Part shown: in pieces, positions 1 to 10,877 of the stretch | Position numbering within the stretch: the first letter of the stretch is position 1 | How the letters are laid out: every line of letters begins with the position of its first letter | Source: Nematostella vectensis | Taxonomy: Eukaryota; Cnidaria; Anthozoa; Actiniaria; Edwardsiidae | Assembly: GCF_932526225.1 (NCBI RefSeq) | Contig: NC_064048.1 | Span: forward strand, 459,340 to 523,339 | Direction of reading: 5' to 3' | DNA: 64,000 nt | Notes under the pieces: model-generated | Told to the model about the DNA's origin: nothing | Databases searched by the model: none | The model's input: only the letters and a program-made list of their open reading frames with translations | Translations under genes and position numbers: made by a program

Positions 1-1679
1 AGTGTATGCCTTACCCCCAGCCAAATGCACCAGTTTAGTGTATGTCTTACCCCCTAGCCAAATGCACCAGTTTAGTGTATGCCTTACCCACCAGCCAAAT
101 GCACCAGTTTAGTGTATGCCTTACCCACTAGCCAAATGCACCAGTTTAGTGTATGTCTTACCCACCAGCCAAATGCACCAGTTTAGTGTATGCCTTACCC
201 ACCAGCCAAATGCACCAGTTTAGTGTATGCCTTACCCACCAGCCAAATGCACCAGTTTAGTGTATGCCTTACCCACTAACCAAATGCACCAGTTTAGTGT
301 ATGCCTTACCCACTAGCCAAATGCACCAGTTTAGTGTATGCCTTACCCACCAACCAAATGCACCAGTTTAGTGTATGCCTTGCCCCCCAGCCAAATGCAC
401 CAGTTTAGTGTATGCCTTACCCCCAGCCAAATGCACCAGTTTAGTGTATGCCTTACCCACTAGCCAAATGCACCAGTTTAGTGTATGTCTTACCCCCCAA
501 ACAAATGCACCAGTTTAGTGTATGCCTTACCCCCCAGCCAAATGCACCAGTTTAGTGTATGCCTTACCCACTAGCCAAATGCACCAGTTTAGTGTATGCC
601 TTACCCACCAGCCAAATGCACCAGTTTAGTGTATGCCTTACCCCCAGCCAAATGCACCAGTTTTAGTGTATGCCTTACCCCCAGCCAAATGCACCAGTTT
701 AGTGTATGTCTTACCCCCTAGCCAAATGCACCAGTTTAATGTATGCCTTACCCCCCAGCCAAATGCACCAGTTTAGTGTATGCCTTACCCCCTAGCCAAA
801 TGCACCAGTTTAGTGTATGCCTTACCCACCAGCCAAATGCACCAGTTTAGTGTATGCCTTACCCCCCAGCCAAATGCACCAGTTTAGTGTATGCCTTACC
901 CACTAGCCAAATGCACCAGTTTAGTGTATGCCTTACCCACCAGCCAAATGCACCAGTTTAGTGTATGCCTTACCCCCAAACCAAATGTACCAGTTTAGTG
1001 TATGCCTTACCCCCTAGCCAAATGCACCAGTTTAGTGTATGCCTTACCCACTAGCCAAATGCACCAGTTTAGTGTATGTCTTACCCCCCAAACAAATGCA
1101 CCAGTTTAGTGTATGCCTTACCCCCCAGCCAAATGCACCAGTTTAGTGTATGCCTTACCCCCAGCCAAATGCACCAGTTTAGTGTATGCCTTACCCCCAG
1201 CCAAATGCACCAGTTTAGTGTATGTCTTACCCCCTAGCCAAATGCACCAGTTTAGTGTATGCCTTACCCACTAGCCAAATGCACCAGTTTTAATGTATGC
1301 CTTACCCCCCAGCCAAATGCACCAGTTTAGTGTATGCCTTACCCCCTAGCCAAATGCACCAGTAGTGTATGCCTTACCCACCAGCCAAATGCACCAGTTT
1401 AGTGTATGCCTTACCCCCCAGCCAAATGCACCAGTTTAGTGTATGCCTTACCCACTAGCCAAATGCACCAGTTTAGTGTATGCCTTACCCACCAGCCAAA
1501 TGCACCAGTTAGTGTATGCCTTACCCCCAAACCAAATGTACCAGTTTAGTGTATGCCTTACCCCCTAGCCAAATGCACCAGTTTAGTGTATGCCTTACCC
1601 ACCAGCCAAATGCACCAGTTTAGTGTATTCCTTACCCACCAGCCAAATGCACCAGTTTAGTGTATGCCTTACCCACCAG
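1..1679 (+). repeat. 37-bp minisatellite made of an amplified 3' splice site
   Basis: About 45 tandem copies of a 36-38 bp unit run from the window edge to the first receptor exon. Each unit reads CCAAATGCACCAGT, then TTAGTGTATG, then CCTTACCCACCAG. The last copy runs straight into the coding exon at 1680, which begins with the same 14 bases and then diverges into coding sequence. Every unit therefore holds a pyrimidine-rich CAG acceptor followed by the first 14 exon bases. Units differ mainly at the CCACCAG/CCCCCAG/CACTAG part. The array continues off the left edge. Confidence 0.97.
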
Positions 1680-1831
1680 CCAAATGCACCAGTCTGAAAA
1701 ACTTCAAAGTTCAGGCCAATGGACAAGGCCGGCTGCATGTTGGATGGGATGCACCAGATGACATGGGCAGTATGAAGTACTTCTTGAAGTACTGGATATA
1801 CTATTCTACTGAAGGCGATAAGGAAAATAGG
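1680..1831 (+). CDS. Receptor copy 1, exon A (first half of FN3 module)
   Basis: It encodes KCTSLKNFKVQANGQGRLHV, then GWDAPDD. This aligns without a gap to KCSRMTGLELTTPSRGSLCL, then SWNKPDM, of copy 2, which fixes the acceptor at 1678-1679 inside the last minisatellite unit. Phase 1 in, phase 0 out (donor GTAACT). Confidence 0.85.
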
Positions 1832-4800
1832 GTAACTTCTTTTCATGGGTAATAAATTGATTTAGATGGTGTGATAATTGTTGTGATGATAATCAGGTAA
1901 TCATTGCTTATTAGATATGGTATTTTCTGTATCACAGAAAAACAATTTTTTAGATATCACAGAAACACACTTTTGCAAAAACAAATTTTTTTTGCTTTTG
2001 CCACAAAGTCGCCACTTCTCACAATCGAATCTTCCAGTCCTAGGCCCAAGATGCACAATTGTGCTCATAGAAACCCTAATTCCCTAGCTGATTGTGTACT
2101 AATTAGCTAGCTGATTAGCGAAGACCCTTAGATTCCATTTTGATCAGAATTGACAAAGTGATTACAGGGTATAATAATGATGATGATTGTGATGAGAAAA
2201 TTACTATTTTCGCTTGTGATGAGAAAATTACTATTTTCACTCAAAGTTTATTTATCTCAAAGTTCAATGATTGAATTCATGATTCAAAATGTCTGAAATG
2301 GATTCATTCTTATCTAGTGTTGACGATGAGAATGATGGGGATCATAATGGTGATTAAGATGGTGATGATTGTTATGATGATGATGATGATGGTAATGATT
2401 GTGATTATTATGATAAATGTGATGGTGATGGTTATTGTGATGATGGTAATCATGGTGATTTTGATGATGATGATCATTGTTTTTAAGTCCATCGCTGTGC
2501 TTGCATCACCCTCTGGTTCATATAACTCCATTAACCTGACTGGTCTTCAACCCAACACCCTGTATTCCATATATGGCACATGCTCCTTTGTTTCCTTCAT
2601 GGATGACTCCACCACAGGGGGTCTAGTCCAAGGCATTGCAACTACTTTAGAACAAGGTAAATTTTTAATTTTACGGACAGACTTTGATTTGCGTTTCCCC
2701 AGATCATTTTTGTCACTGTTGTTTCTATTGGTTTTGTTGTTTTATTACTACATTCCCATTTCTTTGGTTGCTGTTTCATTCTTTACATCTTGATGCTGTT
2801 TTTAATGTCATCATATTGTTGCTGCATCTGTTGTTGCTGTTGCCATATTTATGTTGTAGCCGATGTTGTTTTAAAGGTTTTACTATTGCTATTTTGTTGG
2901 CTATTTGAAACTATAGGTACCTCACATGCGGCTCTTTACTTTCCTTGTAGCTCCAAGTGCCGCACCTGCAATTGTTGATTACTATGAAATTGACGGAGAT
3001 GAAGAACAGAGAACGGTCCAGTTATTATGGAAGGTGTTGTGATTGACATGCCTCCTGTATTTTTTTTTTTCATCACTGTTTATAGTTAATCTAAAGCATA
3101 TGCTCTATCATTATTATCACCCTTATCACCATCGTCATTGTCATCAGTATCATTGTCAACATCACCAACATGATCAGCATAACAATAAAACATGCCATTA
3201 GAATCATAATGAATTACTGAGCTGGCTTTGCTTCAGTATTTGCGTTTAAAAAAAAGTCATTTCTTATTGATTATCAATTACTCTCCTTTTTTCATATAAT
3301 ACCTGTGATTGTGTCCCCCTCCCCAGTAAATCCTGGTTACCCACCTGTCTCTACTCAATGCATTTTATGTTCCTTCTATTCCTTAGCATCCTCCCCCTCA
3401 CCATCGCAATGGAGTTATACGTCAGTCTGTTGTAACATACTGGGCCGTACCTGAGGAAGTCTCAAACAACACCTCTATACCTAAAAGTGCAATGAACGTC
3501 AATGTGAAGGGTGCTGTGAACGAGTCACAGATACAAGGGCTGGCGGTGCATATAGCATATCATGTGGTGGTGAGAACATGTACAACAGATTGTGGGCCGC
3601 TGAGTGAGGTGTTTGAAATTGGCGTAAGACAAGGTAAGAAAGTGAAGTCTTTGTTTACAGCTGCTTAATTTAAAAATATTTTTTTGGCATTAGTGCAAGA
3701 AAATGGTGCATAAAAAGTGGCGGATCATTCAAATGTATAGAACATTTATGAAATTTGGCACAGTGATAGAGAAACTCACACCAAGCAATTCTGGATATGG
3801 ACCCACCCCCCAAAAAATGTATACTTACAGTTTTATAGAGGTGGAATTAATTTCCACCACTATAAGCTAAGAATCCATATACTAACTTAAAATTGTATAT
3901 TGCAAGATATTCCCAACCGTATAGCCACGCCTCTAATGTACTTACAATTATACTAGAGATGGCAGGAATGGAGGTATATTGTCGCTTTTACAAAGTGCCT
4001 TCCAATACGCATTTCAAGCTAAAAATCAATATACTCGCCGATATTGTTATATTGCAGGAATTTTTTATAGTACTTCCAGGATTTTATAGAAAAGAACGTC
4101 CTTCCATTGGAACTGCAAGTGGCAATTGTACATACTAACACAGTTTCACAAATGTTTGGTCTATCAAAATTCAAAAAAACGTGCAGGGCATTGCCCATAT
4201 GGCATTAACAGTTCTAGATGAGATGAAACAAATTGAACCTTGAACCTTTTTTTTTTAAGCTGGGAAGCTGAAATTAATAGATACTGTTGAATTTAAGATA
4301 ATCATTAAGTTCACCGCAAAACCAATATTAAACGAAGAATAGGCAATATACAGAAGAATACTTTCCTGGGGTGGGGTCCCATAAACCCACATGCTCAACA
4401 TCCCCGTGCCCACCGGAGAAGCACTGTTGATAAATAAAAAAACGTTTCAGTCTGGTCACATGAATAAAAGTTTGAGTGAAGACATTATCAAAGGCAGTTC
4501 TGAATTAATTGATCATGGAACAAGTAGAATAAAACAATAATCAATAATGCACGTTCCTACTCAATAGTCTTGAAACAAAAACGTCCTAGGCCCTAGAGCT
4601 TCATATTAGCTAGTACTTTGCTAAAATACTAAAAAGTGATATTAACAGCTTTGATAATGCATAACGTACGAAAAAAAAAGAAGTTTTTGATTTCGAAAAA
4701 GGTCTGTGTCTTTTTACAACTAGCACATACAATATGCATGCTTGGTATTTCAACTTTTTACAATGAAGTTATGCCTTTTTTCTGAATTTGATTTGTACTG

Positions 4801-7800
4801 GGAGTGGCTCTTCCTACCCTTATGACTGGCAGGTTGATAGTGCTCAATTTTGAATATGCAGTGCTCCGATTACTCTCTCAACACCTCCCTCGCCATTTCT
4901 TCAACGTCGGAATTATTCACCACACTTGGACCCGGAGAAGTCCAATTCACAGCTTATGATAACAATAATCTCATTTCTGATAGCACTGTAAGTACACTTG
5001 TCACCTCGTGGTATTATATACGCCACAAGATCACTCCTGTCGACAACAATTCTGCGCTTTTATTGATCATTATTAGCGTGCTATATGTATGGTATAATAT
5101 ATTACGCTTATGCTGTCTCTAGTATAATTTTAAGTTCTATATGGGCGTGGTTATACGCTCGACTATACCCTGCAATAGTCCAATATAATTAAATATGTGG
5201 ATTTGTAGCTCGCAGTTTGTATTGAAAGGCACTCTATATAAGCGATATAAACCTCCTTCGTGCAATCTCTAGTATAACTGTAAGTACAAGAGGGGCGTGG
5301 CTATACGGTTGGGAATATCTTGCAATATACCATTATGAGTTATTATATGGAATCTTAGCTCTCAATTTGTATTGAAGAGGCATCTATATAAGCAATTTGC
5401 CTCTCATCTCTAGTATAACTGTAAGTACTCACATCTGGGCGTGGGTCCATATCTCGAATGAAGTTTTGTAAAGAGTATAACAATTATGTGGAGTTTGAAA
5501 GTTGTACAATAAATGGAATTGGGTTTTGAAAGTTGTGTTGCTGACATCAATCTGTGGATGACTTCAAACAAGTTAAAACTTAACGATGACAAATCAGAAT
5601 TGTTATATCTACATTCTCGATAACTTACAAAACATTAAATGGTTCTGTTCCTTTTTATCTCAAAGACATGCTAAAATACTATTGTCCAGCAAGAACAGTA
5701 CGATCATCTAAGGACTGTTTACGGCTTGTAGAGCCCTCCTTTCTCCAAAAAAAAACTATGGCCAACGTGCTTTCTCTGTGGCCGCCCCCCGACTGTGGAA
5801 CAAGCTGCCCTTTGTAATTTGTTCTTCTTCAAATGTCAATTGTTTTAAAACTCAGCTAAAAACACATCTTTTTAAAATGGCTTATGATATCTAATAAATG
5901 TACACAAGTTTGTTATTTATTTATTTATTTATTTAATTTTCTTTTGCTACTTAGCCTGTAATTTATTAATTTATTAATTGATTTATTTATAAATCGATAC
6001 GCCAGTAGATTCAGATTTAGATTAGATTTAGATTTTTAGACTTTTTAAAAATATTATTTTGAATTGTGAAGCACTTAGAACAGCGATGTTTAAGCGCTAT
6101 ATAACTGTTATTTATATTATATATTTATATTTATATTATATAATGCTGATTAAAGGAAATAACTTGTTCCACCCCTAAAACTGTAAGTATCAAGGAAACG
6201 TGGTTTATTTTTTCGTTAACTGTAGGTTATGTTACTATCCATCACTGGGTTAAGTTTAGTGACCATAACATGAAAAGTATTGGTTTTATTCGGGGTTTTA
6301 GGGAAATTAATTTCACCTCTATAAAATTGTGAGTATACATTTTTTTTTGGGTGGGTCCATATCCAGAATTGCTCAGTGCGAGATTCTCTATCACTGTGCC
6401 AAATTTAAAAAATGTTCCACAAATTTGAACGATGCTGCACCATTTTCTTCCACTACAAGGAGTTTTGATTTTGGTGGTTCATTTTGTACCAAAGTATAAG
6501 ACATTTTTAAATTTGCACCTAAATTGGCTAGGACTACATAACATGTTTCTTACAAATTCTAAATGTCTTGTATTATAAAATTCAGAGGCAATATTTTATT
6601 ACACTGGGATATCTTGATGTATGGCTACATTTTTATCAATATGTATGTATCTATGTATTGGTTAATTAAAATGCTATTTTTGTAAAAAGAAGTCTAAACA
6701 AATATATACTATTTAGGCTAGGGAAATCAAAACCTTAGGTGAGGCAAAACCTAAACATGGAAGTTGTCAAGTGTACTCATGTTCATGTATTCCACACATA
6801 TAAGCATTGCAGCCATACTGCTATATACTGTCTCATAATAATGGAATAACACTATTTATTAATATTTGCAGACCTGTCTACTCCACTGGCGTCCACCGCG
6901 CATGGTCCGTGGGTGTTACCAGTATTCCTCTGCCTGGCTGTTGCAGTGGTTATAAGCATTATTATTATCGGAATTTGTCTGGCTTTCAAACGGTCAAGGA
7001 GACGAAGGTTTGTAACATGAATAGGATGTGATAGAAATGATATGTGATTGTTTGATGTATGATGTCAGATGAATGATTAATGGTTGAATGAATGATAAAT
7101 GATTGATGTGAAATAAGTGATGAATGATTGGCTTATATATGATGTTAGATGAATGATTTGTTGATAGCGGAGCCAGCACGGCCAAAGGCCGCGCACAGAG
7201 CTCCATAGGTATAGAAATATGGTAAAGCTATGCGACTTGGTTTTGTGGTCATCGCGCTCGGTCTTACGTTTTTACATACAGTATTTTTATTTTTTTTACT
7301 GCCATCAAAGTTTGTGTGTTAACAGCAAAAAAGGCAGATTGAAAATAGTATTTAATGAGAAAATATGCGGATTCAAATGGGCTGAAATCTTTGAGGAATT
7401 GTTTTGTCTGAAGTACTAGCGGTTTAAACCTCCCCTTGGGCTTTCTTTTTTTATTGTTTTCAGTGTATCTTTTCATTCCAAAATCGTTACGAAGGTAAAA
7501 TAATGACGAAAATTTTTGGGCAAAATCCCCTCTTGGCAAAGGCCCCTGAACTACAGTATGGCATCTAAATCTTTGGAATGCTGTTACATCCTTGATATAC
7601 TCTTCACAAGGTCAAAGCTTGTTAGAATGGTGTTTTGATAAAAACATACATAGTGGAACTTCTATAAAGGGAAATAAGAATTGACCATTAGACTCTTGAA
7701 AAAACATTCTCGTCAACTAAAACACCTTGATCTTTGACAGCCTTTTTCACACCAAGTTTTAGTATTTTGTTAACTTTCGTACTGCATATTTAATATTATT

Positions 7801-10512
7801 AAATGAGTGCTTGCTTGATCCATTTGGAGGGGCCAATACAATCCATAATTACATGGCTGTAAAATTTGACATATTTTTAATCTCATTAAAAAAAATACTA
7901 GAGACACCAAGATCCCCTCTAGAACTACCCCTATCAGTCAACACAAAAAGGTGTTAAATGCTGGCTCCGCTTTTAGGCATTGCCTAAATCTATATATTAT
8001 ATTATATTATGTGATGCGAGTAATTGATGATTGGTTGAAATATGATGTCAGAGGAGTGTTTGATGATTGGTTGATATATGATGTCAGAGGTATGATTGAT
8101 GATTGGTTGATATATGATGTCAGATGAGTGTTTGATGATTGGTTGATAACTGATGTCAGATGAGTGTTTGATGATTGGTTGAAATATGATGTCAGAGGAG
8201 TGTTTGATGATTGGTCGATATATGATGTCAGATGAGTGTTTTAAGATTGGTTGAAATATTATGTCAGTGGAGTGATTGATGATTGGTTGATATGTGATGT
8301 CAGATGAGTGTTTGATGATTGTTTGATATCTGATGTCAGATGAGTGTTTGATGATTGGTTGATATATGATGTCAGATGTGATTGATTCTGATGGGATGGC
8401 TTCTCCTCTAGCTATGTGACTGTCACTCAAACATTGTAAAACAGCTCATAATATTTCCAATGAATATCTGCAGCTCACTTTATAGAAACAGAAGCCACCT
8501 ACCAAGTGATGTGGTAAGTAGAATTTCTACGTCCTAGACCTTCCCCTGGGTATACCTGTGTTGTATATCATGACCACCCCTCTTGGTAATTCCAGACCAA
8601 AGACTCTCTCTGCGCTCAACATTCTGGCTCGCGTAAAAAAGGGTCCAGTATTTATTGCATGCGCATGCACGAAAATACACCACATATATGCTGTGTGGCC
8701 TGGTTGCTTAGTTCAATGCTGCGAAAGGGACAAGGGGGGGTTTATTTCAGAAATAATATTCTAATTTTGGTTGTGGGTAAATACTTGATTGTCATTCTTT
8801 TCTGAGAACAGGACAGATGATAATTAGTGTCTGGAACATATATTTTAATCAAAGAGCTTTTTAATTTTTGTTATTTCCACACACATGCTTTAGTACAACA
8901 GCATCATTTTAAACGAGCGCACATTTTTGGAATTTGATTTTCAATCACATTTTGTCATGTTTTTATAGAAAACAATTCGCTGATGTTCCTTCACATTGTA
9001 TAAAACATTTTTTTTACAACGTAGCAATGATCTATTTTCAGAGCTCTGCACTTGACAAAGTCTAGCGGGAATCGACTCACCTTAGGCGTGTCGATTATTG
9101 TGCGCGCCCGTTTTTCTATTTTTGCAACGAAGATCGCTGATTGGTACATGTTCGCCCATGCTCATGCAATAAATACTGGACCCTCTTTCAGGCGAGCCAG
9201 AATGTTGAGCGCAAAGGGAGTTGCAGGTCAGGACTAGGCATGCCTGTGTTTTGTATCAAGACCACCCCCCTGGGTATGCCTGTGTTGTGCCCCAGAATAC
9301 ATCCCCTGGGTATGCCTGTGTTGTGCCCCCGAATACTCCCCTGGGTATGCCTGTGTTGTGTGTCCTGACCACCCTCCTGGGTATGCCTGTGTTGTGTGTC
9401 CTGACCACCCCCCTGGGTATGCCTGTGTTGTGTGTCCTGACCACCCCCCTGGGTATGCTTGTGTTGTGCCCCAGACCACCCCCCTGGGTATGCCTGTGTT
9501 GTGCCCCAGACCACCCCCCTGGGTATGCCTGTGTTGTGTCCCAGACCACCCCCCTGGGTATGCCTGTGTTGTGTCCCAGACCACCCCCCTGGGTATGCCT
9601 GTGTTGTGCCCCCGAATACCCCCCTGGGTATGCCTGTGTTGTGTGTCCTGACCACCCCCCTGGGTATGCCTGTGTTGTGCCCCAGACCACCTCCTGGGTA
9701 TGCCTGTGTTGTGCCCCAGACCACCTCCTGGGTATGCCTGTGTTGTGTCCCAGACCACCCCCCTGGGTATGCCTGTGTTGTGTCCCAGACCACCCCCCTG
9801 GGTATGCCTGTGTTGTGTCCCAGACCACCCCCCTGGGTATGCCTGTGTTGTGCCCCCGAATACCCCCCTGGGTATGCCTGTGTTGTGTGTCCTGACCACC
9901 CCCCTGGGTATGCCTGTGTTGTGCCCCAGACCACCTCCTGGGTATGCCTGTGTTGTGCCCCAGACCACCCCCCTGGGTATGCCTGTGTTGTGCCCCAGAC
10001 CACCTCCTGGGTATGCCTGTGTTGTGCCCCAGACCACCCCCCTGGGTATGCCTGTGTTGTGTCCCAGACCACCCCCCTGGGTATGCCTGTGTTGTGTGTC
10101 CTGACCACCCCCCTGGGTATGCCTGTGTTGTGCCCCAGAATACCCCCCTGGGTATGCCTGTGTTGTGCCGCAGACCACCTCCTGGGTATGCCTGTGTTGT
10201 GTGTCCTGACCACCCCCTGGGTATGCCTGTGTTGTGCCCCAGACCACCCCCCTGGGTATGCCTGTGTTGTGTGTCCTGACCACCCCCCTGGGTATGCCTG
10301 TGTTGTGCCCCAGACCACCCCCCTGGGTATGCCTGTGTTGTGTGTCCTGACCACCCCCCTGGGTATGCCTGTGTTGTGTGTCCTGACCCTTTTGTTATTT
10401 TTTTCCTCAGCTCCCCTCATCATGCCAGAGTAGCCCTAGCAAGCATGGTGTGTCAACTCAGCCGATTCTTGAAGAGGAGGGTGATTACAATGAAGCTAAT
10501 GTGCAACTATAA
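1680..10512 (+). CDS. FN3 / cytokine-receptor-like single-pass membrane receptor, copy 1 (5' partial)
   Basis: Seven coding exons give 308 complete codons and a stop: 1680-1831, 2488-2656, 2951-3033, 3387-3633, 6872-7007, 8474-8513, 10411-10512. All junctions are GT-AG and phases match throughout. Order: second half of the ectodomain (two FN3-like modules, each split by an intron), a transmembrane helix after GPWVLPVF, a KRSRRR stop-transfer, and a short tail ending EEEGDYNEANVQL. N-glycosylation sites occur at INLT, NNTS and VNES. The signal peptide and first domain must lie upstream of the window. Exon lengths and phases parallel the gene at 12381-23023 (83 and 247 nt exons identical; the others differ by multiples of 3), so the two are tandem duplicates. 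The ligand is unknown; a cytokine-type receptor is an inference. Confidence 0.85.
2310..2480 (+). repeat. ATG/GAT trinucleotide tract in receptor copy 1 intron
   Basis: Imperfect GATGATGAT and GGTGATTGT tracts fill the end of the intron and stop about 8 bases before the acceptor of the next exon. A weaker ATC/ACC-rich tract lies at 3105-3180. Confidence 0.8.
2488..2656 (+). CDS. Receptor copy 1, exon B (second half of FN3 module)
   Basis: It encodes an FN3-type F/G strand region (INLTGLQPNTLYSIYGTC). Phase 0 in, phase 1 out, with donor GTAAAT. The acceptor TTTTTAAG is weak but is fixed by the frame and by the matching exon in copy 2 (157 nt; the 12-nt difference is 4 codons). Confidence 0.8.
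2951..3033 (+). CDS. Receptor copy 1, exon C
   Basis: 83 nt encoding APSAAPAIVDYYEIDGDEEQ, then RTVQLLWK. Same length and phases (1 in, 0 out) as exon 15560-15642 of copy 2. It starts the next FN3-like module. Confidence 0.85.
3387..3633 (+). CDS. Receptor copy 1, exon D (membrane-proximal FN3-like module)
   Basis: 247 nt, identical in length and phase to exon 16058-16304 of copy 2. It encodes NGVIRQSVVTYWAVPEE near the start and LAVHIAYHVVVRTCTTDCG near the end. The final G strand has a Cys pair (CTTDC) where copy 2 has CNSAGC. Confidence 0.87.
4862..4987 (+). other. Orphan exon-like segment inside the intronic element
   Basis: A 42-codon open segment starts after a TATGCAG acceptor and ends at a strong GTAAGT donor. 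It encodes a plausible extracellular peptide (CSDYSLNTSLAISSTS at its start, YDNNNLISDST at its end). It is phase 0 at both ends, while the flanking receptor exons need phase 1, so it does not fit that transcript. Included in the receptor frame it would give a stop after about 32 codons, before the membrane helix. It could be a captured exon, a decoy, or an alternative exon giving a soluble form. Confidence 0.35.
5535..6135 (+). mobile_element. CR1/L2-like non-LTR retrotransposon 3' fragment
   Basis: The translation has INLWMTSNKLKLNDDKSELL (end of the reverse transcriptase) and NYGQRAFSVAAPRLWNKLP (the conserved 3' region of CR1/L2 ORF2). These are separated by frame breaks and a probable internal deletion. 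The 3' end carries TTTATTTATTTA repeats and TTAAGCGCTATATAA, as in this retroelement group. It sits inside the intronic foldback element. Confidence 0.8.
6872..7007 (+). CDS. Receptor copy 1, transmembrane exon
   Basis: It encodes DLSTPLASTAHGP, a roughly 25-residue hydrophobic helix (WVLPVFLCLAVAVVISIIII, then GICLAF), and KRSRRR. Phase 1 in, phase 2 out, like exon 17562-17679 of copy 2. Confidence 0.87.
7030..8385. repeat. About 39-bp tandem repeat, split by a mobile element
   Basis: Degenerate units with GATGATTGGTTGATATATGA and TGTCAGATGAGTGTT occupy 7030-7164 and 8015-8385. The element at 7165-7994 separates the two parts, so it inserted into a pre-existing array. The array is intronic. 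Confidence 0.85.
7165..7994 (+). mobile_element. Helentron/HINE-like non-autonomous element (copy B)
   Basis: It starts TAGCGGAGCCAGCA and ends TGCTGGCTCCGC followed by a hairpin (TTTAGGCA, T, TGCCTAAA at 7972-7988) and TCTATA. The 12-bp subterminal inverted repeat plus a hairpin only at the 3' side matches Helentron-associated elements better than a cut-and-paste MITE. No coding capacity. Related copies are at 18594, 40427 and 62355. Confidence 0.6.
8474..8513 (+). CDS. Receptor copy 1, juxtamembrane micro-exon
   Basis: 40 nt between ATCTGCAG and GTAAGTAG. It encodes SLYRNRSHLPSDV after the split Ser codon. Phase 2 in, phase 0 out, the same phases as the 61-nt exon 18174-18234 of copy 2. 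Confidence 0.8.
8605..9222. mobile_element. About 620-bp MITE with about 65-bp inverted termini
   Basis: TGCGCTCAACATTCTGGCTC at the left reappears inverted at the right (GAGCCAGAATGTTGAGCGCA). The match extends through CCAGTATTTATTGCATG. Minisatellite units like those at 9237-10388 lie on both sides (8535-8600 and after 9237), so it inserted at the edge of that array. No transposase visible; superfamily undetermined. Confidence 0.75.
9237..10388. repeat. 35-39 bp minisatellite in the last intron of receptor copy 1
   Basis: About 32 units of CTGGGTATGCCTGTGTTGTG followed by a variable linker (TCCTGACCACCCC, CCCAGACCACCCC or CCCCGAATACCCC). It stops 20 bases before the acceptor TTTTTTTCCTCAG of the final exon. 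Long open frames exist on both strands only because the units lack stops. Confidence 0.97.
10411..10512 (+). CDS. Receptor copy 1, final exon
   Basis: Phase 0 after acceptor TTCCTCAG. It encodes LPSSCQSSPSKHGVSTQPIL, then EEEGDYNEANVQL and TAA at 10510-10512. The cytoplasmic tail is much shorter than in copy 2 (33 against 127 codons from this exon) and has one C-terminal Tyr. Confidence 0.83.
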   Translation, partial: LPSSCQSSPSKHGVSTQPILEEEGDYNEANVQL

Positions 10513-10877
10513 GAGCTGCCATTTTCTCATCGTAGCAACAATAATTTGAAAAAGCTTTTCAAGCTTATTTTATAGCCGAATTTGTTGTTGTGTGACCACT
10601 GAGAATTCAAATCAATTTCTCGCCTAAAAATAGTGAGTAGTCATACCACAGGAATCATGCAATTCCCTTGTTGCGTGCATTCAAATGGATTATGACTCAC
10701 AGTGGAAACATTAAAGCCAATGGCAGGTTTAGATGGTTGATTGACTATGAACTATTCAGCTATTGTTTGAATCTGGTAAATCAAATATGAACTTAGTTTT
10801 AAGATGTATTTTTTTTTCAAAATTTCATCCCTTTTAAATTAAAATTTATCTTCCAATAGTGAGTTAAAATATCACAT
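10513..10877 (+). other. Probable 3' UTR of receptor copy 1
   Basis: AT-rich, with no coding signal. A possible ATTAAA polyadenylation hexamer lies near 10709; I see no AATAAA before the next array. Confidence 0.4.

Larger units (their letters stand above)
3690..6480. mobile_element. Composite DNA transposon with long imperfect inverted termini
   Basis: The segment 3693-3858 reappears inverted at 6300-6475 with high similarity (for example AAATTTGGCACAGTGATAGA and AATTCTGGATATGGACCCAC). Inside it, units of about 145 bp (with GGGCGTGGCTATACGGTTGG) occur in one orientation at 3860-4135 and inverted at 5110-5455. It lies wholly inside a receptor copy 1 intron. No transposase is visible. Confidence 0.75.

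Noticed and set aside
1691-1692. Acceptor AG just before TCTGAAAAAC as start of the first receptor exon
   Set aside because: It gives the wrong phase and loses the KC residues that align with the paralogue; 1678-1679 fits both.
9188-10423. Long open frames on both strands (up to 411 codons) over the 35-39 bp array
   Set aside because: Open in several frames at once only because the repeat unit lacks stops; no start context, domain or splice support.
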